Origin: Epiperipatus broadwayi | Taxonomy: Eukaryota > Onychophora > Udeonychophora > Euonychophora > Peripatidae | Assembly: GCA_028023455.1 (NCBI GenBank) | Contig: JAQFVV010012446.1 | Location: 3,969,501 to 4,033,500, forward strand | Reading direction: 5' to 3' | DNA length: 64,000 nt | Part shown: piece after piece, positions 33,087-44,790 of the stretch | Layout of the letters: each line of letters opens with the position of its first letter | How positions within the stretch are numbered: position 1 is the first letter of the stretch | Made by a program: the position numbers and the translations under genes | Notes under the pieces: model-generated | Seen by the model: only the letters and a program-made list of their open reading frames with translations | Databases searched by the model: none | Told to the model about the DNA's origin: nothing

Positions 33087-33589
33087 TGATATTAGTATGT
33101 CTGATAAAAATATAAAAAAATATTTATATGAAAGATTAAAATATTTTTTTTAATATATATTCATAGACTTTTTTAAAAATCTTAATAATTTCTGCAATTA
33201 TGGATGTGTTCTTTAGTCTATCCCGTACTCTGTAGTTATTTATTATAATAATTGAATTAATTTTAAATTAAATTACGTGTAAGGATTTTTCTATCCTATA
33301 AAGTACTAACGCAGTTAGAAAGCAGTTTTTTTTTAATCTTAAGAAAATCATGTTTGTAATTTAAAATGCTAATTTCATTGTTATCTCGATTAATTTTTAA
33401 AACAAATCGCTTGCTTAACATTTATTTTTTTTATTAATATATCATTTAAAAACCATATTATTAAAAGCAAGGACCGCAAAAGAAAGGAGCGATTATGGAA
33501 ATAATATTTGTTTCGTTGAACATGCATAACTTGCCTTATTGTAGACTGATAAACAATTTTTTTTTTTGATTGAAAACTATTTGCGAATC

Positions 33590-33694
33590 GTCAAGCATTG
33601 GTGGTCGAGAGGTGAGTGACAGCTGCTTTACAAGCAGTTGTCCCGGGTTAGCGAGTTCGCTTCCCGGCTGATGCTATGACATATGGGGGCAAAA
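33590..33694 (+). mobile_element. tRNA-derived SINE with target-site duplication, second copy
   Basis: Plus strand: ATTGGTGGTCGAGAGGTGAG (box A-like), GAGTTCGCTTCCCGGCTGAT (box B-like), GCTATGACATATGGGGGC and a poly-A tail. It is the same family as 32162-32264 in the opposite orientation, with several base changes. AAAACTATTTGCGAATC flanks it on both sides (33573-33589 and 33695-33711), a perfect 17-bp target duplication. The poly-A tail and the long duplication show LINE-type retrotransposition. Confidence 0.9.
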
Positions 33695-33789
33695 AAAACT
33701 ATTTGCGAATCTTTTAATAGCTTCCGATTATTTTTAAAGAATTAATACTATCTCCGCTTTGCTTTATTTCTCTTTCTTTCAATAACAAC

Positions 33790-33930
33790 AATGGTTTGTT
33801 GTAGTGGTAGACTGGCAGGTTCGAGTTCAAGACCCATGTATCACGGCTTAGCTCTGCTACAGCCTGAAACTCGGGATTTTTATCAACTCCCGAGTAATAA
33901 AGCCATTCGGTTATTTATTTAATTAACGTC
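33790..33930 (+). mobile_element. SINE-like repeat with AATAAAGCCATTC tail
   Basis: GTTGTAGTGGTAGACTGGCA followed by GGTTCGAGTTCAAGACCC resembles tRNA boxes A and B but with shortened spacing. The body has GCTACAGCCTGAAACTCGGG and the tail ACTCCCGAGTAATAAAGCCA, then TTCGGTTATTTATTT. Tail-only relatives occur at 42935-42980 and 21640-21795. No clear target duplication. Confidence 0.65.
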
Positions 33931-33931
33931 A

Positions 33932-35570
33932 ACAAATACATAAATAATTTGTTACCTGATATATATATACTGTTAATATCAGCATTCTAAAATGATTGTG
34001 CTTGCATATCGTGACACCATTGCAACTGCTAATTTATTCAGAATTGATCGAATCCTATTCTAGGCGCTTATTGTAGCAGCAAAAGTTTTTAAGAATTAAT
34101 AAATAACCTGAATGCAATGCCGTCAAGAATTCTAATTGTAATTGAAAATTATACACATACATATATAAACCTGTTCACGGAACCAACAAGTCCAAATACG
34201 CTAGGACCATTTACCAGCAAGTTTTTTTTAAAAGAAAACATTTAATTAAAAAACTTATAAATAATGTCCGTCATTTTTATGTCAATATCAATCTATTTGT
34301 TTTTATGAGCTGTAAAATTACTTACGTGCTATCTATTCTATTCTTGTTACATTTTGACTTATAAGTGCCAAATTTATTCCACCCACAACTTTGACACCAT
34401 CCACTTCAGATAAATACAATAATGATTATCACTAATCATTTATTAAACTAGAGATTATCTCTAGCACAGATTAAAGATTAATATGTCTGATTTTTTATGT
34501 AAGCACACACACGGATTTATTTGCCTTTCTCCATCCCATGTGTAATATCTTCATAAATATATTAAACAACCTCCATACTTCCACATGTTCTTTTTAAATT
34601 CATATAAATAAAGATCTAGTCTTTTTTCTCTATCTAGTATTCTTTCTCTTCTTTCCTCTTCTTCTCTTTGCATGCCTATATATATATATTGTGCCCTTTT
34701 GTATGGGTCACCATTTAAGTTTTGTGCTAATCTAGTAGAAAATTTTAAATTTAAGAAGTATTTTAAATATGGGATGTTGACTTTGCTTGTGGTAATGTTA
34801 CCATAAGTTTAATTAAAGCAATCTATGAGTATTTGATATGTGAATTGTGTTGATATTGAGAAGATATTTAAAATGATGATGATTATAATATAATACTGCA
34901 TTAATAAATTTAATAACAAATGTTTAAAGATAAAGTATTTAAAAGACAAGTTAAAATTAGACAAAGATATTTATTTAATTTAAAATACATGTTAAAAGTG
35001 AATAAAAATATTTTAAATTATAAGTATTTAAATTGAGATTAATATTTGATTTTAATCATATCAAATAATTATTTTAAAATCTGATATAATATCTTATTTA
35101 TTTTTAAAAATAAATATTTATTTTAAAAAAAAGCAATTGTTAGTTTATTTTTAGACGACAGCAAGCGTTCTTGTGTTATAAAGAACAGATGTTATACACA
35201 CATGCGTGGAAGTTGTCTAATAAAGTTGCATAATTATTTTAAAAAATCATGTTATAAAATTTATAAATAATACGTGAGTTATCACGAGATAAAAATAAAG
35301 ATATTAATGTAAAATATTAAATCTGATTTTTAAAAAATATTACTTAAAAATATAACGTATTTAAAAGATTTAATTTATTTTAAATGATCTTATAAAAGTT
35401 AAGATTTAAATCCAGTAAGAGTATATTTTAAAAAGTGTTTAATAAATTTAAATAAATGATAAATATTGTTTTAAAAGAATTTGATAAAATATTAAATATT
35501 AAATAAGTCATTATTTTATTTTTAATAGTGTGTTGATAAATATGTAAATAAGCAAAATTTGATTGTTTAA
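33932..35570. other. no recognisable gene
   Basis: AT-rich. A pyrimidine-rich stretch at 34620-34675 (TTCTTTCTCTTCTTTCCTCT) is the only compositional feature. From about 34860 onward the plus strand has very few C. Confidence 0.45.
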
Positions 35571-35575
35571 ACGTA

Positions 35576-35640
35576 CCAATCAGATGTGGAGTCTCTTCTA
35601 GTATAAAAGCTGGATTCAATTGTTGAAGGGCTCTCTGTAA
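35576..35640 (+). promoter_or_regulatory. promoter-like CCAAT plus TATA motif
   Basis: ACCAATCAG at 35574-35582 precedes GTATAAAAGC at 35601-35610. A start would be expected near 35632 in GGCTCTCTGTAATT. This spacing is textbook for an RNA polymerase II core promoter and rare in this AT-rich DNA. A 61-codon frame begins at 35838 (METSRIGEIYQKLYARKV). The block might be a solo LTR, since many LTRs carry CCAAT and TATA, or a small-gene promoter. No LTR ends are established. Confidence 0.35.
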
Positions 35641-35837
35641 TTAATTTTCTAAGTTAATCGTGCTATTGAGAAAATAGCCAAGTAAATTTATAAACGCTCT
35701 TAAAATCAATTTTAAAATCATAAGAGTGTTATTGTATATAATTTTATAAAAGTTTAAATAATGAATATGCAGTAGATATTTTAATATTCCCTATTAGTCT
35801 TCTCAATATCGAAACTCAATTTACGTACAAATAATCA

Positions 35838-36023
35838 ATGGAAACATCACGTATCGGAGAAATATATCAGAAACTTTATGCTAGAAAAGTAACAGACGCT
35901 GGATTAGTACAGAAAACTATAAGATGGAGAAAAGTAGTATTTTGGACTATAAATAGTTTTAAAGTTAAATTACCATTGTCTGTTATTAATAGATATTTTA
36001 AAGAAATAAAAATACTTCTGTAA
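35838..36023 (+). CDS. 61-codon frame downstream of the promoter-like motif, unrecognised
   Basis: METSRIGEIYQKLYARKV continues as a basic, mixed-composition peptide (GLVQKTIRWRKVVFW, then SFKVKLPLSVINRYFK) and ends at a TAA. It follows the CCAAT/TATA motif by about 200 bp. The lysine, arginine and tryptophan content is higher than in most chance frames here. No domain recognised. It may be a small gene, part of an LTR element, or chance. Confidence 0.25.
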   Translation: METSRIGEIYQKLYARKVTDAGLVQKTIRWRKVVFWTINSFKVKLPLSVINRYFKEIKILL

Positions 36024-36029
36024 AAAAAG

Positions 36030-38640
36030 TATTTTTGATAAATTATAGAATTAAAGAATATCTTAAGTAAAGATATAAGAAACAGTAGTAAGTTTTATAA
36101 ATACTTGCCTTGTTAAGTCTTTGTGCTTAAAAGACTAAATATTGACGATTTGAAAAGGCAAATAGATTATAAATATGATTATTTTAAATCGTAATATAAT
36201 AGAAGTACTATATTGAAGTAATCTAAACGCTGGACGTTATAGATGGAGAAATTAATTCTTACCTGAATATGTTAATTATAAATGCGCAAGTAATACATGG
36301 ATGTCCAAATCAAGTCAAACTAAACCAAGCAAGCCAAGTTGATTAAAGTAATTTAATGAAAATAATATATAAACTATAAATTAGTTTAAAAATAATAACT
36401 TTAAAAATAATATTTTATGAAGAACTGGATCCAGAAAGAACTTATAAACTATTTTTTTTTAATTTTATTTGTTTTCTTATTGGAACTTATTTTTTTTAAA
36501 AAAAAGAACGTTATCATTTTTATTATAAACTTTCAAGAAACACGTGATACAACGGAACAGGAAATAGTGTTTTATTGACTTTATACGTAGGATGTTTGTT
36601 AGAACTTTTATGGTAGAACAAAAGTCATCGCTGGAATATGTAATATAATTTTTATTTTATTTATTTAACATAAAATTTAAAATATTATTAAACTATTAAA
36701 GAGTAGGTTAGGTACATTTATTAAATAGTAACTTTAAAATAATATAATAATTAATTACATAAATTTATTTTTATAATTAATATAACACGAATATTTTAGT
36801 GAATGTTGTGAATATGAATGTGTATTTTTTTTTTTTGTTTTCTGAAGCTGCAAAATCCGAAGAATACTGAATAGCAGAACGGATATTATTATTATTATGG
36901 TAAAAATATTGTATAATGATTTTTAATGAATTTAATATGTTTTTTCTTTAGATCAACTGAATATTATGTTGTTGAAGAATGAATGGATAGATATTTTATG
37001 AAAACACATACATTATATTGGCAACGAACTTTATTAAAATATGCATAATTTTAATTTATAATGTCAACATGATACAACATTACGTAAGAAGCTTAGAAAT
37101 AATTATATGATTCTTTCGTAAATAATTTTGATATTTTATTTATGCTTAGTATTAAAATGATGTTTATTATTTATCTTAATAATTATTTTATTTTTGCAAT
37201 TTAGAAAAGGATTTTAAAAGTCTATTTTTTTTTTATATTTTGTTTTATTAAATAAGTTAAGTTACGTTATAGGTAGAAGCTTATATTTAGATTGAAAAGT
37301 TTACTAAGTATAAACGATGTAATATAGGTAATTTGGATAATGAATATTTTGTTTAAAGTTGATGTTTGTTTTCCGGAAATTTTTAGATAAGTTTAGAATA
37401 TATTTTATAGATAGAAATTATTAGAAAGGATTAAAATAACACATAAAGTAAAGTAGTGATTTTTACATAAAAAAAGAATCATAGAATTTATCTAAGGTAA
37501 TGCTTTATGAATTTAGAATTGATAAATAGTTTAAATAATAATATTTGAACAATAAAGATATGTAATGCATATTTGATAAAACGTATAACAGGAATTACAT
37601 TAAGTGAAATATAATTATAGTCAATTATTTGTTTTACATTACAAAGACATATTAATTTTATATAAAGCTATTAGGCAATGCTAATAACAAAGTGAATACA
37701 TGATAATATATTATAAATGGTAATACTTAATTAATGTAGCTATTTAATTAGTAAAGCTTCATTGTTTACAATGCTACATAGATAATCTTGAATATATTAT
37801 TATTTGTAATAATTAAAGATTACTACTATTTATTTTTCAAATCTAAGTTTTAAGAAAAACACACTGTAATAATATTAATATAGCATTTGAAGGAATGTGT
37901 AATTGCTTATTAAGTACATAAGTTAATAACAGTGTAAGCCTCTTATATTTGTATTTCTATTTTTTATTTATTTTATTTATTTTCTTAAATTATAAAACTG
38001 TAAATAGTGTAAATAAATTTTTATTTGAAGTTATTGTAAATAAATTTGTTAATTTGTTTTAAAAGTGTGTCGAGTTTCATTATTTTTCACCACAGCATTT
38101 GACATCAGATGATTTGAAATAAACATAATATTTGCACAAAATGAATTTGTTATTATTACTTAGAATTGAATACCATATTTGCTTAACATTATTTTATAAG
38201 AATTGATTGACATGAACATAAAATATTGCAATGGTCATAAGATGATTATAATGCACATTATAAGAATACAGTATTGTTTATTGCCACAGATTATTAAGTA
38301 TAAGATTTTGATCTATTTTAAAATGAAGATACCATATGAAATAAAAGATATACATATGATTGTTTATTCATTTAATGATTGATTATATCATATAAATAGA
38401 TGAGATTAAATTACACTCTAAGATTAGTATTATTTATTATTATTATTAAAATAAGTTAGGTGTATTTAAGTTTGATATAAAATCCCACATCATACTTATT
38501 TACATGAATTATTATTATTTTAAAACTTAGAAGAACCTGAGATTATTTAATTATATTTTAAGTTAAAAGTTAGGAATTATTTTAGTATTATTAAAGATAA
38601 TTTATTTCATTTAAAAGTCATAAGAGTGCTATAGATGTAG
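36030..38640. other. extremely AT-rich, repeat-poor block
   Basis: None of the window's repeat families occurs here and C is scarce on the plus strand. GAGTTTCATTATTTTTCACC followed by ACAG at 38070-38095 reads as a splice acceptor or as an LTR-like 3' end, preceded by AATAAATTTTTATTTG and GTAAATAAATTTG. Together with the motif at 35576 this could bound a transcription unit of about 2.4 kb, but no long frame exists. Confidence 0.35.
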
Positions 38641-39060
38641 TGGTAAGATGATAAGGTAGGGGTAGTATTCTTATGCCATTGAGACGGTATCTTGGGAGAT
38701 ATTGACTCAGTGTAAATCTGCTTATTACTTTGTAACTTTACTTCGCAGTCTCATAATTTTATAAATACTTATTTAATTAGTATAATCTAGAACTATATTG
38801 ATTTTGATGATTGATAATAAATTTAATTAAAATATGATAATATAAAAGTATATTAAAGATAGATATGCAAATTTTAATTAAGCATAATAATGTAACTGAG
38901 CTAGTTTTATTTTAAACTATTTTATATATCAAGAAGTAAGGGTACAATATATATGAATGGTTTTGCAGCACAAAGATTAGAACAAGGAATTCAAATTCTG
39001 ACCATTTTTTTCTAATTAATAAGCCTTTAAAGACAACCCAGGTACCCATCCAATAATATG

Positions 39061-39124
39061 GGTACCTTAAGTAATCTTAATTAGAGAGATATTATTGGTA
39101 CCTTAAGTAATCTTAATTAGAGAG
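39061..39124. repeat. 28-bp direct duplication
   Basis: GGTACCTTAAGTAATCTTAA plus TTAGAGAG occurs at 39061-39088 and 39097-39124, 8 bp apart and identical. It is a recent local slippage or template switch. Confidence 0.9.
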
Positions 39125-39179
39125 TAAAATATGCATGGAGAATTGTTTAAATGCTTGCAACTTAGCACTTGCTAAGACT

Positions 39180-39530
39180 GATGATTGCCTTCATCACATT
39201 CTCCACTCCAGTGAATTTCCTTATTTCTTTCATTCATCTCACGTGGTTTTGTCCTAGGATTTTTACAGGCCCTTGTATTCTAATTTAAAATTTCAATTTT
39301 CCATCCATTACTATTTCTTCCAGCCAAATTCCATTTCAGTCTCTTAATTCTTTCAATGGTGTTTATAATATATTTTTGTTACTTGCAACATACCTGTCTC
39401 CATACTTCATTGATTGATTGACATCTCTGTGTTGTTCTTCTGTTAATTGTCCAAGTCTCAGATTCATAAGCAAGAATTGTTAAATACATCTATTAAGAAC
39501 TTTCATTTTCAAACACATGGACATATTTCC
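39180..39530 (-). mobile_element. RTE-type LINE 3' end, fragment
   Basis: Minus strand, same region as 18865-19330: CTCAGATTCATAAGCAAGAA near 39460, CTGTGTTGTTCTTCTGTTAA near 39425, CCATTTCAGTCTCTTAATTC near 39330 (codes LRD/KWxLAG in shifted frame) and CACATTCTCCACTCC near 39200. It is more diverged than the copy at 19 kb. Confidence 0.7.
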
Positions 39531-39911
39531 TTTTAATATTTAAGATATTTCTATGAAAGCACTTCATTGTGGTTAATTCTATGGTTAATTTCATTAATTA
39601 TGTTTCTATCTTGATTAATAACTTGATCAGACATTTGTTAGTTGTTAACTTTTTCTAATTTATGATTTGTTAATATTTATTTTCTTTTTCTGAGAAAATC
39701 CATTGAGCATTACTTTAATTTATATTTTTTATTATTTTTTCTTTCATTCTCCTTTCTTGCTTTCTTATCTCTTGCAACATTTCCAAAAACAATCTTCTTG
39801 GATTTTTATTCTCCTAACTTTTTTCCATTCTAATTTACAAAACACATATTATTTTTATAAGTAGGCTCATGTCTTATTATATGCATATGTATATATCTAT
39901 AAATGTAATGT

Positions 39912-40095
39912 CATTAGACAACTTGAACTCAGATTTTCAAGCTCACTACTACTCCATCTTAAACAACTGATACACACTACCACATACATGTGAAAAAAGC
40001 TAAATTATCTTCAATATACATATTTCATGCTGAACTAGCACTCTGAGTTCAAGTCCTGTCAAATTACATTAAATTTAGTAGAGACAATATACATG
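39912..40095. repeat. family A element collapsed by internal deletion
   Basis: A reverse arm (AACTTGAACTCAGATTTTCA to TTTCATGCTGAACTAGCACT) joins directly to the outer end of a forward arm (TCTGAGTTCAAGTCCTGTCA, AATTACATTAAATTTAGTAG). The centre of the foldback is gone. Such deletions are expected when long hairpins are replicated. Confidence 0.65.
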
Positions 40096-40251
40096 TATTT
40101 AAATAGTATATACCTATAAATGTGCATAATACTTATTTAAGCATATTTATGTGCATAATTTATAATATATACAGTTTTTATTCATAACTGTAATCCATTT
40201 GAAGGAAATAGTTGATCATTTAATTGACAATACTGTGAAAGAATTATATGT

Positions 40252-40782
40252 ACTTAGACAATCCCAATATCAATAACAATTAACAATTTCAAATTGTTGT
40301 CATGGCAATCTCTTTAACAATAAGGTGTGGAATCCATGGAATCCTACTCTTATTAATGGTCCAATATACTTATATAGACACTAAAGATTGTGACTTTATC
40401 ACAAAGATTGAAATTATTGATACTATAAGAAGTTTAAATAAATCTCTTAAACAGGTAAATAAAACCTATTCTGAATGCAGACTAATAAATAGTCAATTAT
40501 AATATTACAAACTGCAATTATAAATTTCAAATTGCACTAAAAGTATTACTTAAATAATAAGTGTAATAATGCCTAAGACTAAATGGATTTATAAGTAATC
40601 ATTAAAAACCAGTCAACACTTAGACAACCCCAATATCAATAACAATCAACAATTTCAAATTGTTGTCATGGCAACTTTCTTTTAACAATAAGGGTAGAAT
40701 CCCACCTTTATTAATGGTCTAATATAATTATATAGACACTAAAGATTGTAACTTGACCACAGAGATTGAAATTAATATTATA
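40252..40782. repeat. direct duplication of ~170 bp, 367 bp apart
   Basis: Copies at 40252-40430 and 40619-40782 share CCAATATCAATAACAAT, CAATTTCAAATTGTTGTCAT, TATATAGACACTAAAGATTG and AGATTGAAATTA. The plus frame at 40302-40502 lies in the first copy and is not supported as a gene. Confidence 0.85.
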
Positions 40783-40984
40783 CATTACTTCAATTTTACA
40801 CAATCATTAAAAAAAACCTAAATAAAAAATAAAACATTAAAATTTGTAAATTCAATAAATTTTATATGGCAGCAGTTATTTTTTCTGCTTAGAGTGCCCA
40901 TATGTGGCATTTTTTGATTACATTGAAAGCACAATTTTTTATTATTATTTATGATACTGTGTTTTGTATAATAAAATGTCTTTT

Positions 40985-41345
40985 AAGCATAAAGCTAGAA
41001 TTTTTACAAAATTTAAGAAAATTCATAAAGTAACTTTCTTAAGTGATAAAATGAAAGTTATCAGTTTAGTAATGGCAGAGAAAATGAACTGTCAAATATT
41101 CTTATATTGTACCAGAAAGTTTAAAGTTTGAAAAATGTACTTGAAAATCTTAAATGGATAATGGCAAACATATATGATCGTATAGATTCAAAGTCAGTAG
41201 GGGCTAAAAAATATCAATATAATTAGAAAGCCATAATCTGCTAAGAACAAGACTGCTATTACATTTTCATAGGGAGGGGATTGTAAAAAAGAACTATGGT
41301 ATATTATCTAGAATGTATTTAATTGTGACGAAAGATTGACACTTT
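40985..41345 (+). pseudogene. pogo/Tigger-type transposase relic
   Basis: In broken frames the plus strand gives KVTFLSDKMKVISLVMAEKM (the N-terminal psq/helix-turn-helix start), a degraded RFK...LKNIxIIRKAxxSAKNKTA block near 41170-41260, and NVFNCDERLTLYH at 41310-41345. The last matches the family's I-F-N-x-D-E-T-G-L block around the first catalytic Asp. The middle agrees with the better copy at 43449-43760. Confidence 0.6.
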
Positions 41346-41404
41346 ATCATTTTAATTTTAAAAAGATATAGTAAGTTTTTTTTAATATTTTTTTACTTTT
41401 TTTT

Positions 41405-41683
41405 ATGTGAATGTGAATGAGTGACCTTTGGAAGAATATCTCATTTGGTAAGAGCATTATCTTAAATTCAATATTTATGAATCTAAAGGTGCAGGTTTGA
41501 TTCCTACTGACACTGATTAGGCCAGCTACATCTGAATAAGAGAGGGAAATAATGCCATTTGAAATGTTCTTGTGTGTTAACCTGTGTGCTATTACTAGCA
41601 ATTGAATGTGTATTTGAAAATTTAAATAAAGTTTGAATTTTTTAAAAGACATTTATATTAGGTAATGGAAATAGTCACAATGT
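41405..41683 (+). mobile_element. family B SINE, single plus-strand copy
   Basis: AAGAATATCTCATTTGGTAA with AGAGCATTAT (tRNA-like head), GTGCAGGTTTGATTCCTACT (box B), GGCCAGCTACATCTGAATAA (core), GTGTGCTATTACTAGCAATT and tail TAGGTAATGGAAATAGTCAC. This is the monomeric form of the unit that elsewhere occurs as head-to-head dimers. Confidence 0.8.
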
Positions 41684-41689
41684 ATAATT

Positions 41690-43445
41690 ACTGCTAAAAC
41701 ACTATCACAAACCTTCGGACAAACAGTAAATATAATCTCTCAATTTATTATTAACAAACATCTTTTTAAATTTATTTATATTACAATCTAATTTATGTAT
41801 ATACACTAGTCCTGCATATTTACAGCAAAGTGAACAATATACATCATAGTATAATCAAGTCTTATCAACAAAACGTGCTATTATCCCATAATATATACGC
41901 GCGTGCGCAGAAGGGGAACTTGAAACAAAATCGCAGATCACTGTAGATGGATAGATAGATGAATAATGATATTGCCAAATAAGAAACATGATTCAGCAAA
42001 TAGCTGATTTTCTATTGGACTAAATCTTGTTTATTTAAAAATAAATAGTTATAGGATTTTTTTTAAAAAAAAGGAGGGGGGACGACTTACATTTATGCAA
42101 ATACAAGAAATTTGTGAATTTCTTAATGAACACTTATTGATGAAATTTAAAGAAGAAAGGGGGAGTTTTTTTAAGATAAAGGAAAGTTAAACATCTAACA
42201 AGAGATTTAGCAGTTTTAAATGTCAAACAAAATGAAAAGAATATTAACGAGATCAAATAAAAATGGAAAATCGAGTTATAACAGGTATTGACGTTTGTAG
42301 GGAATTGTTCAGTGTATATGTACATAGCTCACTCACATGTGCGTAATCTAAATTTAAAACTTTTAATGTTGTTGGTTTCATTTATCTTAAAATAAAAATC
42401 TTTTAGCGTTTATCAGAACTTATAAATATAGTAACTTATTGATTTTCCTGTTTAGTCATATTATAGACATATAAAAAATAATAATTGAAAAATATATAAA
42501 AATAGACCGTAAAAAGGAACAAAAATCAATGTTTTGAAAGTTATTTAAATTTTAACTTAATGATCATATTTGTAAAAGTTTGTGGATGCTAATTTTGAGT
42601 TTTCATAAACTTTTTATCTGAAAGTTTAGTTTATATTATTGAGCTTTTAAAACTTAACTCAGGTGGAATGAAGTTCAATTCGTGAGAACACATGAAATTA
42701 AGATCTTGTGAATCAGTAATTGACCGCTTAAGAAGACTGGAGAAAGTTTCATTTGTAGATTGGTAGTGGCAGATAACAAGCACTTGAATATATATATATA
42801 TTATTAAGTTTTTAAAGAAAGTGAATTTGGACGCAATTTTATTGTGAATATTATAACCGTTTGTGTTTAATGTGTCAGAGAATGAAACAAAATTCTTGGA
42901 TCGATTTTTGTTATGTCACTTTGGTGCTTGAGCTTTTTAAGAACTCCCAAAAATAAAGCCATTCAGATATTTATTTATTTGATGTTATCCAGGAATAGTT
43001 TGGTGATTTAAATTAATCTTTGGACCAATAAAACTACTGAAACTGCGAACTATGCTATATTAAAATTCAAACATCATTTATACGTCATTAAAAATAAAAA
43101 AACAAATAATAAAAACATTGAAATTTATAAATTTATTAAATTTCATGCATTTTGGTACGATGGAATCCCCCTCCCCCCGGGAAAATTTAACATTCTCTCA
43201 AATATCAAAAATGAATTCCTTAAATCGGATTTTTTCACAGTTTAGTATCATAGTTAAAAAGCATGTATTCAGAATTTTTTCTTTTCATTTTTTTTAATGT
43301 TAGTAAAATATATTATAGTGCAATGAGCAAAATAAAATACCTTCATTAAATGAGAGAGAGAAAAAATATTGGTTTAATAAGGAAAAGTAAGAAATAGGCT
43401 TATGTTTCAAAGAAATGAATCATCGATCAGGGAAATGATAAAAAG
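41690..43445. other. no gene; one SINE-tail fragment
   Basis: AT-rich. 41896-41945 has an unusual CG-rich word (ATATACGCGCGTGCGCAGAA). 42935-42980 carries AAGAACTCCCAAAAATAAAG and CCATTCAGATATTTATTT, the tail of the SINE at 33.8 kb. Nothing else is recognised. Confidence 0.4.
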
Positions 43446-43448
43446 AAG

Positions 43449-43760
43449 CAGATTCATGGAATTGACATTTGTGCCCCTGTCATAGCTAAAGTTATAACCA
43501 AAGTTAGAAATAATTTTTTGGTCAAAATGGAAACAGACTTGTTGTAAGAATAGTAGGGTTAACAGACTTGTATTACATCAGAAAGCCTTAAGTTTCTATG
43601 AAGAATTTAGCTGAAAATCTGGATCACATAGGGAATGGTTATATAGATTCAAAAACTACCACTATCTTAAAAATATTAAAATGATCAGTAGAGCTTCATC
43701 TGCTAATAATGAAACTGCAGCTATATTTCCATTAGAATTTAAAAAAAATTATTGATACAA
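43449..43760 (+). pseudogene. pogo/Tigger (CENP-B/Jerky-like) transposase relic
   Basis: The best part is 43573-43753, a single frame with one internal stop: LHQKALSFYEEFS, stop, then KSGSHREWLYRFKNYHYLKN and KMISRASSANNETAAIFP. In the family this is the CENP-B-type DNA-binding region: K-A...F, then GWxxRFKxRH, then GEAxSA, just before the DDE domain. Upstream, IHGIDICAPVIAKV matches the GIPVSGPxIxxKA block in another frame. The catalytic domain is missing or unrecognisable after 43760. Confidence 0.75.
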
Positions 43761-44390
43761 AAAATGTCTGGTAAAACAGAATTGGGAATGATTTAACTCA
43801 TACAAAGTATTGTAAAAATACATGTAAATGTGCTTTCTCACTTTATTATCAATAACATTATGTTTAAAATTTTTTGCTTATATTATAATCTTAATTTATA
43901 TATGCATACTATACATATAAAGCAGCTTATTTGTGTGAGTGTATTGAAGAGCACATATTGTGTAATTACAGTACAACAAACAATACTTATATTATAATTG
44001 AGGTTGTATATGTTTATATATGGGGGGGGGACAAAATATAGTATAGTTTGCAGCTCCACTGTCAATAAAATAATAAATAATTTTCTTTGTACTTATATTG
44101 GACTAATTCCATAATTTAACATTAAATATTCAATGTCTTTAGAAATTTTTTTAAACCTTATTTAAGTTTTCCAATTATGTTCAATCATTACTGATAGCAT
44201 ACAGATTAGTATATGCACAATGTTTGAATGGTATTATTCTCCTCTCTTCACCTCACCAGTGGCAGTAATTAGCATGTGAATCAAATCTGATCCTTTAAAT
44301 TATTGAATATTGAATTTCAAGTTAATGCTCTAACCAATTGAGCTACTCTGCCCAAGGTGACATTCGTTAAAGTTTTCATATACTTATATG

Positions 44391-44640
44391 AGGATCCTAC
44401 TGATTTCTCCACTTTTTCTTATGAACAAAGTTAATTTGGGGCTTCCAGACATTATTTGATGTCACACTAGGTTGACTTATGAGGTTATTTGCCATGATTA
44501 TATGAACAATTTCTTTGAATTTTTTTCTTTGAATTTTTTCCTCTATCCAATATTTTTGTATTCTTCCAGTCAAACATAAGTTCATTAGTATATACATGGT
44601 GGTCTCTTTTCTAGCAGAAAGGAAAAAGTACAAAAAAGAA
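44391..44640 (-). pseudogene. Penelope-like element, GIY-YIG endonuclease C-terminal end
   Basis: Minus-strand translation, with one frameshift in an A-run, gives VYTNELMFDWKNTKILDRGK, then RKKFKEIVHIIMANNLISQP and NNVWKPQINF. In Penelope-like elements the GIY-YIG endonuclease is followed by H...(D/N)W.....(I/V)LD and K-R-x-x-K-E-A-x-x-I, the pattern seen here. Only the last ~90 codons remain. It sits in the loop of the inverted SINE pair, its 3' end pointing towards the left SINE head. Confidence 0.7.
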
Positions 44641-44685
44641 ATTTCAAAGAAGCTGATCACATGACAATGGTAAATAAATGACATA

Positions 44686-44790
44686 AGTCAACCTAGAGTG
44701 TTAATACTAATGTCTGGAAGCCATTAATTAATTTTGCTCTTAGGAAAGGGGAAAAATCAGGAGGAATCTTATAGATAAGTATATGAATTT
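44686..44790 (+). pseudogene. second Penelope-like C-terminal end, inverted partner
   Basis: AGTCAACCTAGAGTG, then in the next frame NVWKPLINFALRKGEKSGGIL and a TAG stop. It is the mirror copy of the tail at 44391-44480. After the stop, about 20-45 bp (AGTATATGAATTTTTTCTGA) lead straight into the tRNA-like head of the right SINE arm at about 44805. The join is the same in both arms. Confidence 0.7.

Noticed and set aside
32162-33694. Functional tRNA genes at 32.2 and 33.6 kb
   Set aside because: The boxes are good, but A tails and target-site duplications show retroposed SINE copies, and the acceptor stems do not close cleanly.
34860-38640. Mitochondrial DNA insertion, because of extreme AT content
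   Set aside because: No mitochondrial protein, rRNA or tRNA pattern could be read in any frame.
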